From Haplomitrium mnioides (lineage: Eukaryota > Marchantiophyta > Haplomitriopsida > Calobryales): a stretch of DNA of 48,497 bases. Of this stretch, positions 43,779 through 48,497 are shown piece after piece. The notes under the pieces are model-generated. The model made no database searches and was not told the origin of the DNA. It was given only the letters and a program-made list of their open reading frames with translations. The DNA lies in assembly GCA_049999725.1 (NCBI GenBank), contig JBNGIS010031486.1, positions 1-48,497 of the forward strand, given 5' to 3'. The position numbers and the translations under genes are program-made. Each line of letters begins with the position of its first letter. The first letter of the stretch is position 1.

Positions 43779-44534
43779 ATGGCCTCTCAAGGAATTGTTT
43801 CCGGCCCTGCCAAATCAAAGCCTTATAGGTATTTAGATGTTATCAAGACTCTAGAGCCTGCAAAACTCGAGTGGAAATGGCTCGTAAACTATTGTTCATT
43901 GAGAGACCTGGATCACCATCTTTACCTTTTTGCAGGTGAAGGTGAAAAATTCAATTTGGGTCTATTGGTCCAAATTACAATGATCTGGGAAGGAAAGAAA
44001 GCCAACATCAGGGTGCTTGTACAGACCCAAGACTCAATTACGCTTTATAGTGCAAATCGCAAGAGATTTGATTTTTTAGAGTACAAGGAGAGAGATGTAA
44101 TTGCTGCGAATCTTCAGGCGTCAAGGGAAGATGGAAAGGTGAGTTCCAAAATCTATTTTCTTATTCCTTTTTCCTTCATTAGTTGTAACTCTTAGGATAT
44201 CCTTGAGCGTCTAGACTTGAGTAGCCCTGCGTGTATTGACTTGAGAGTCCATATGCGCATGGACTTTGAAGTCCCTGCGCGGATTTACTCTAAAGTCCAT
44301 GTGCGTCTTCATCACCAAGCAGCTCAGGGCAAGAGCAGGAGCAGGAACCTCAGCCAGTTTATGCTCCAACTTTGTGGTACATGGGAGATTCCAACAATGC
44401 ACAAATTAGCCCTCTCCGAGGTTCTTTTACTCAAGGAGGCAGAGATTATGTGTCACCGAACTTACTTTTCTTCGCAAATCACTCCGTTTCGGTATCCGCT
44501 CGCAATTCTCTCACAGAAATGGATCTTAGATTAA
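43779..44534 (+). CDS. Second element gene, unknown family, one intron
   Basis: The ATG at 43779 is in a good plant context (gcaATGGCC). Exon 1 (43779-44138, 120 codons) is intact: MASQGIVSGPAKSKPYRYLD, KLEWKWLVNYCSLRDLDHHL, LLVQITMIWEGKKANIRVLV, ending ASREDGK before a consensus AAG|GTGAGT donor. The intron carries palindromic cores. A phase-matching acceptor (tcag, 44327) leads to a 68-codon tail ending at 44534. A different frame of the same exon, from ~44330 with QEQEQEPQPVYAP to a stop at 44545, looks at least as protein-like, so a one-base indel is possible. No domain recognised; the aromatic/basic core could be DNA- or RNA-binding, which is speculation. Divergent from the transposase-like gene with a shared promoter; L2 inserted 52 bp past its end. 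Confidence 0.55.
44139..44327 (+). repeat. Intron of the second gene with palindromic cores
   Basis: GTGAGT donor and tcag acceptor. It contains gtccatatgcgcatggac (44247-44264, arms GTCCAT/ATGGAC) and two related cores near 44231 and 44298. The same repeat class is therefore found in introns of both divergent genes. Confidence 0.6.
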
Positions 44535-44586
44535 TAAGATTCTAAGCCAAATTCTTTCTATGGACCTTTACACAATCATCACGCCG

Positions 44587-46349
44587 TGTGGGAGCATAGT
44601 TCCTGACAAAAGGTCAGAAATGGTTTAAAGGAGGTCTCTTCTGTACAGTGGAGTGAGAGGGAAGTGGTAAAGCTTCAGTTTTGTGTATAATGAGTGTAAA
44701 GTGTAAAAATATGTATATAAGTATTTGTGAAGACATTTTGGATGTAGTAGGCCAAGGAGAGAAGGCTGATCTACATTGGAAGTTGATTTCTTTTTCAGGG
44801 AAGAAGAAAAAGAAAAAATATATATTTTCTATATAACTAATCTAATTGTTGAGGGCCAAGGTTACCCCTATCTACTGCTATGCTACATCTGTTGATAGAT
44901 AGCTTGTTTAGGAGCTAGGTGAAGTGCATCGGAGGACAAGTTGCCCTTTTGTGCCCTGAACTAAATCTGTCCAAGGGCAGAGTGATAAGTGATAGCCTTA
45001 CACCCTTGTGGGGCTGCCTCTCGAAAGGTAATGAGTGTCAAATGTTTATATAGTGCTTCTGACTTATGACAGAAGACTTATGAGATATATGGAGGTGACT
45101 CGAGAAGGCCACTTATTACAAAGTGTTTGAAGGGAGGATCGATCTGCAAGAAGATTCCTTCCTTGTGATTTGTCGGATTGAGGAGATCGAATAGAAGGAA
45201 AGATTTTCTTCTCTGCAAGGAAGAAATATGAATGATTCGAATGATGATGGGACCTGTATATGAATGGAAAAATGAAAGGGAATGTTGCGATCCGATCTCT
45301 GCAAGTTCCGCGAATTTAGTGAAGACTTTGATTGATTTGAAGGAGATGTTGCGAAGGCTTCCATGTTGTGAAATTGATTTGAAAGAGGTTGTGAAGGATT
45401 TGAAATTGAAGGAATTGGAATTGAAGGATGAAGGCCAAGGAGGATTGATCGGATTTGTATGAAGACTTCCTTTCCTGCAGAATCAAATGTGGTTGAATCG
45501 AAGAACGGAAATTGTTACTTGGTTTGTAGCGGATTTAAGTGTAGGAATGGATTCGAAAGGAATCGAGTGAATGTTGTGTTGGGGAGAATTGATCAAACAT
45601 TGGTGTTGCGGAAATTGATGAAAAGGAAATGAATGGATGATGCGACAAATTAAATGAGGTTGCACTGGAAATTCGAATGTCCGGCTGTGCTACGAAATTG
45701 AATGTTGTGCTGGAATTATGAATGATGAAGAATGAAGGGTGACCTGATTTGAATGAAAGATTCAAAATTATTGAAATCGATGGACTGAAGGGAAGAATGG
45801 TCATGGGTAAGAGCTCGATGCGGGAAATGTTGTGGAAAATGTTGAGTGAGGATCGATCGGCTGCGAGGGAGTGATTGGCCGACAGAATTTGTGCTCTAGT
45901 CGGAAGGAATTGAAAATTTTAAAGGGATAAGAATGAATTGGAAGTGAGCGGAAGGAAGTTCCAAAGGGAGTCCGTGGTCCAAAGAAGGCTTCGGAAAGTC
46001 GCCTTCTTATGTGGGGAAGTTAAGGAGGTTCCAATTTGTTTTCCGAGGTAAGACACCCCGGTTAAGAGGGTTTATGTTGAATGTCCGTGTGGGGATCCAA
46101 AGTGGAGTCCCCGGTTTATTTGGTTCCGATTGAGATTACGAAGTGGGGAGCACTAGTTAAGAAGGTTAATTTTCGAGGAGATTGATGGAAGAATGATTGG
46201 CGAAATGGCAATGAAGCGAAATGGTGATATATGAAACGGTGACTTATCGATGTTTTGTTTGATAAAGGAAAGGCGAGCGAGGAGAGAAGTTTAAATGGCA
46301 AATTAGTGATTTATTGTGGTTTCGGTGTGGAAGTCAAACCGAAAGTTCG
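44587..46349 (-). mobile_element. L2 LTR, second copy (3' half)
   Basis: The minus-strand end TGTGGGAGCATAGTTCC at 44587 corresponds to the 3' end of L2 copy 1 (19435). Similarity runs back through the TATA box (45046-45052) and the ccggggt/ccccac block (~46050-46110), to the point equivalent to ~15510 of copy 1. There it is interrupted by L1 copy 3. The LINE is absent, which shows the LINE entered copy 1 on its own. The 5' half should lie beyond the window. The flanking pentamer at 44582-44586 is cgccg. No gene; open frames at 45116-45804 are LTR sequence. Confidence 0.82.
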
Positions 46350-48497
46350 TGTCAGCCCCCTGGTTGGAGCCTTAACTCTTTTCCGGCAGAGTTTACCCCA
46401 CTTAAGGGCTGACTTAGTGTTTCGGGACGTTTTATGGGAGGGGCTTTGCACCGAATGGACCCCAACTTCTACTTACCAACTCTGGAGTGTTGCACAACCC
46501 TCAACAAAACCCAAGCACAACACCCAAGCACACAACTCCAGTGCCCACAGATGCAGGTCACACCCCTTCTTCAGGCCTTAACCTCGAAAGGTGCCACTTG
46601 GAAGACAGGGGCAGATAGACCAGAGCATCTGATTCTAGCCTCTTGGTGAGTCTTTCAGCAGCCCTCTTGCTCATTCACATGCATTTCTCAAGGACACACA
46701 CATACAGGTGAATAGACTTGCTACTGAATAAATTCCAAAATATACTTCAGAGCCCAAATCTGGACTCAATCACCTTGTACAAAGAAGGGAAATAGATCCC
46801 AGCATCCAATTATCATAATACAATGTTGTTATTCCTGACCTCCCCTGTTCAGGGTATCCTCAAGATTTGGTAAATGGAATGCAGGCCTTCTAAACTAAGA
46901 ACTTCCCAGAACTCCAAACAGAACACAAAATCTAACAATACACATAAACATACACATCTACACACACGCCTTGTCCTGCCAACATTGCAGCCTTGTTCAC
47001 CTCTCAAGAACCCATCTCTCCTCCAACCTTCCTTCAGCAATTCCAGCCTTCCTCTTGCTCCTCACCCATACACTCTTATCCAGATAGTTTTTCAACTTCC
47101 CTCGCAAGAAGCCCTGACTTTACTTCCTCAGGCTTGGAAGAGGATTTCTTTAACTTCCACCTCTGGAAGACAGTCCTCTCGACTGCTGGCCACCCACTCC
47201 ACTTTGAGCTTCGAAGGGATCTTCTCTGTAGTGCGCGGGCACTAACACAGCCACTCCTCTCTTGACTCCACAAGATTTTAACGCCAGCAACCTTCTCCGA
47301 ATGATGCAGGGACTGATCTCCTACACAAACCAAAGCTGAGCTGACCCCAAGACCCCCCCTTGGCTGCCCCTCACGAAATACAGACTGAAAGAATCCTCCT
47401 CTCCTCTAGGTGTTGGTCCACCTCCAAATGCTGGCCTGCCTTCACATGCGAGTACACCTGAGTAGTCTGAGCCTCTAGAGCCTCCTGCCCAGCGATTCCC
47501 AGCACTCCCTCAGTCCACCTCCACCTTGTGATAGCATTCCCTCACGAGTACACCCCCTCACCAGAAGTCTCACCAGAACTCTCTCCTCCCTATCTCGCTG
47601 CTTTCCTTGCACCCAAAAACAGTCCCCGTAGCTTCGAAGCGAGGTAGTCTATCCCCGCGCTCGTTTCCCCTCCAGCCTTGACGATTCATCACGGCCCTTC
47701 CTTTGAAGTCCCTGTTTCACTTATCTGACGACCGAGAGGTGCATCGCGCCTTTTTACATGGCTTGTAGGTGAGATTCTTACCAGATTCACAGTCTAAAAA
47801 TGGAACCAACATCTGCGCCTTGTCATTTTCTATCCAACAAGATTGATTTCACGCAAAACCGACACCTGTAGCTCTCGCAATCCGCATTTGAATTGGCATA
47901 CCTTTTTGCTTTTGTTTCTTCCTCGTTATAGCTTGGCAACCCGTGAGATTCTTTGGATGCTGGGCTTCTGACACGTGGCGCTATGGCGCAGCCCGTTGGA
48001 TTAATCGGACTTGACATCCCGAAGATTCATCGGACTGGGACTCGTGAGATTCCTCAGACTGCAGGCACGGAAAACGGATGACGTGGCACTTCGGGGTAGC
48101 CCGTTAGATTCTTCGGACTCGCCACCCCGTGAAGTTCCCCGGACTGCAAGTCAACTTAGGATTCTAAGTCAATGGTGGCGGTCCGACTTCCCTGTGGAAA
48201 ACGGCGTCGGACGGCGCCACTCGGACACGTGGCACTTCGTGGGAGCCCGTTGGATCCTACGGACGCCGGATCTTTGATGCATCACTGTTTCGACAATATT
48301 TGTCCCTCCTCTTGTCGGACCTTCCATTGATCGCCATTTCGACACCTCGTTCTTCTTTCAACGGATTTCCGACATATCCCTGTTTCGGTACCTTTTGCCC
48401 TTTCTATCCAGACCGTCGATAGGTCACTGCTTCGGCGCCTTGTTCCTCAGGTAAAACCCCGTCTTATCTTCGTTTCGGCATCCTCCCTTGATATAGG
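46350..48497 (+). mobile_element. L1 LTR, third copy (5' part, cut by window end)
   Basis: Begins TGTCAGCCCCCTGGTTGGAGCCTTAAC, aligning with the L1 start at 6052; preceding pentamer gttcg (46345-46349). It shares with L1 copy 2 the block around 47090-47250 (matching 6810-6970: ctctggaag.cagtc, gtagtgc.c) and the ~48-bp minisatellite at its right end (48310-48497). It also carries three repeats with a G-box-like acacgtggc/gacgtggc (47971, 48080, 48225). Inserted into L2 copy 2 in the opposite orientation. No gene supported. Confidence 0.8.
47950..48260 (+). repeat. Tandem G-box-containing repeats in L1 copy 3
   Basis: Three units spaced ~108 and ~145 bp share acgtggc(a/g)c, then tcg/atgg, g(c/t)agcccgtt(g/a)gat and cggac. 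CACGTGGC is the core of plant G-box/ABRE elements. The equivalent zone of L1 copy 2 has ACGTCA motifs instead, so the two subfamilies differ in their likely enhancer sites. Confidence 0.6.

Overview
The window looks like nuclear DNA from a large-genome land plant. It has tRNA-iMet-primed Ty3/gypsy elements with a chromodomain, a Tat-like gypsy element, a plant-type LINE, very long LTRs, GT-AG introns and plant TATA/E2F promoter signals. It has no rRNA, no recognisable tRNA and no bacterial-style gene packing. The abundance of a DUF7869-type transposase-like family hints at a non-flowering plant (gymnosperm, fern or lycophyte), but that is only an inference. No intact host housekeeping gene was found. 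Nearly all of the window is nested, decaying mobile DNA.

Layout. 1-710: end of a giant LTR (family here called L1, minus strand) inserted into a DUF7869-type gene (copy A). 716-5775: copy A fragment joined to copy B of the same gene family, with repeat-filled intron and 3' flank. 5776-12725: plus-strand chromovirus-like Ty3/gypsy remnant whose reverse transcriptase is split by a 3.7-kb L1 solo LTR (6052-9762, 5-bp target duplication tctta). 13859-23723: essentially complete minus-strand chromovirus with both LTRs, target duplication attgg, a tRNA-iMet primer site, and pol through chromodomain but almost no gag. Its left LTR is split by a second giant LTR (family L2, 14195-19435, duplication atcct), which itself carries a 5'-truncated LINE (16292-17530). 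23724-27335: flank with a broken minus-strand gene start and long non-coding arrays of palindromic repeats. 28741-32760: a broken gag-like, coiled-coil gene with an LTR-like flank. 35240-37800: Tat-like gypsy pol remnant, minus strand.

The most interesting part is 37800-44586. It holds the fullest copy of what seems to be a two-gene DNA element. A minus-strand DUF7869-type transposase-like gene (39014-43315) and a plus-strand gene of unknown family (43779-44534) are transcribed divergently. They share a compact promoter with facing TATA boxes 93 bp apart and a textbook E2F site between them. Introns of both genes, and the flank of the transposase gene, carry many copies of a palindrome built on tatg-cgNg-cata. 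Its arms change together from copy to copy, including two perfect 10-bp-arm inverted repeats with different arm sequences and an exact 52-bp minisatellite. The element is disabled: it has stops and frameshifts, and L2 inserted just past the second gene. L1 in turn inserted into that L2 (44587-46349, then 46350 to the window end).

Relative ages from nesting: DUF7869 element and gypsy elements, then L2, then the LINE and L1. All frames described are broken unless stated, and all family assignments were made by eye.
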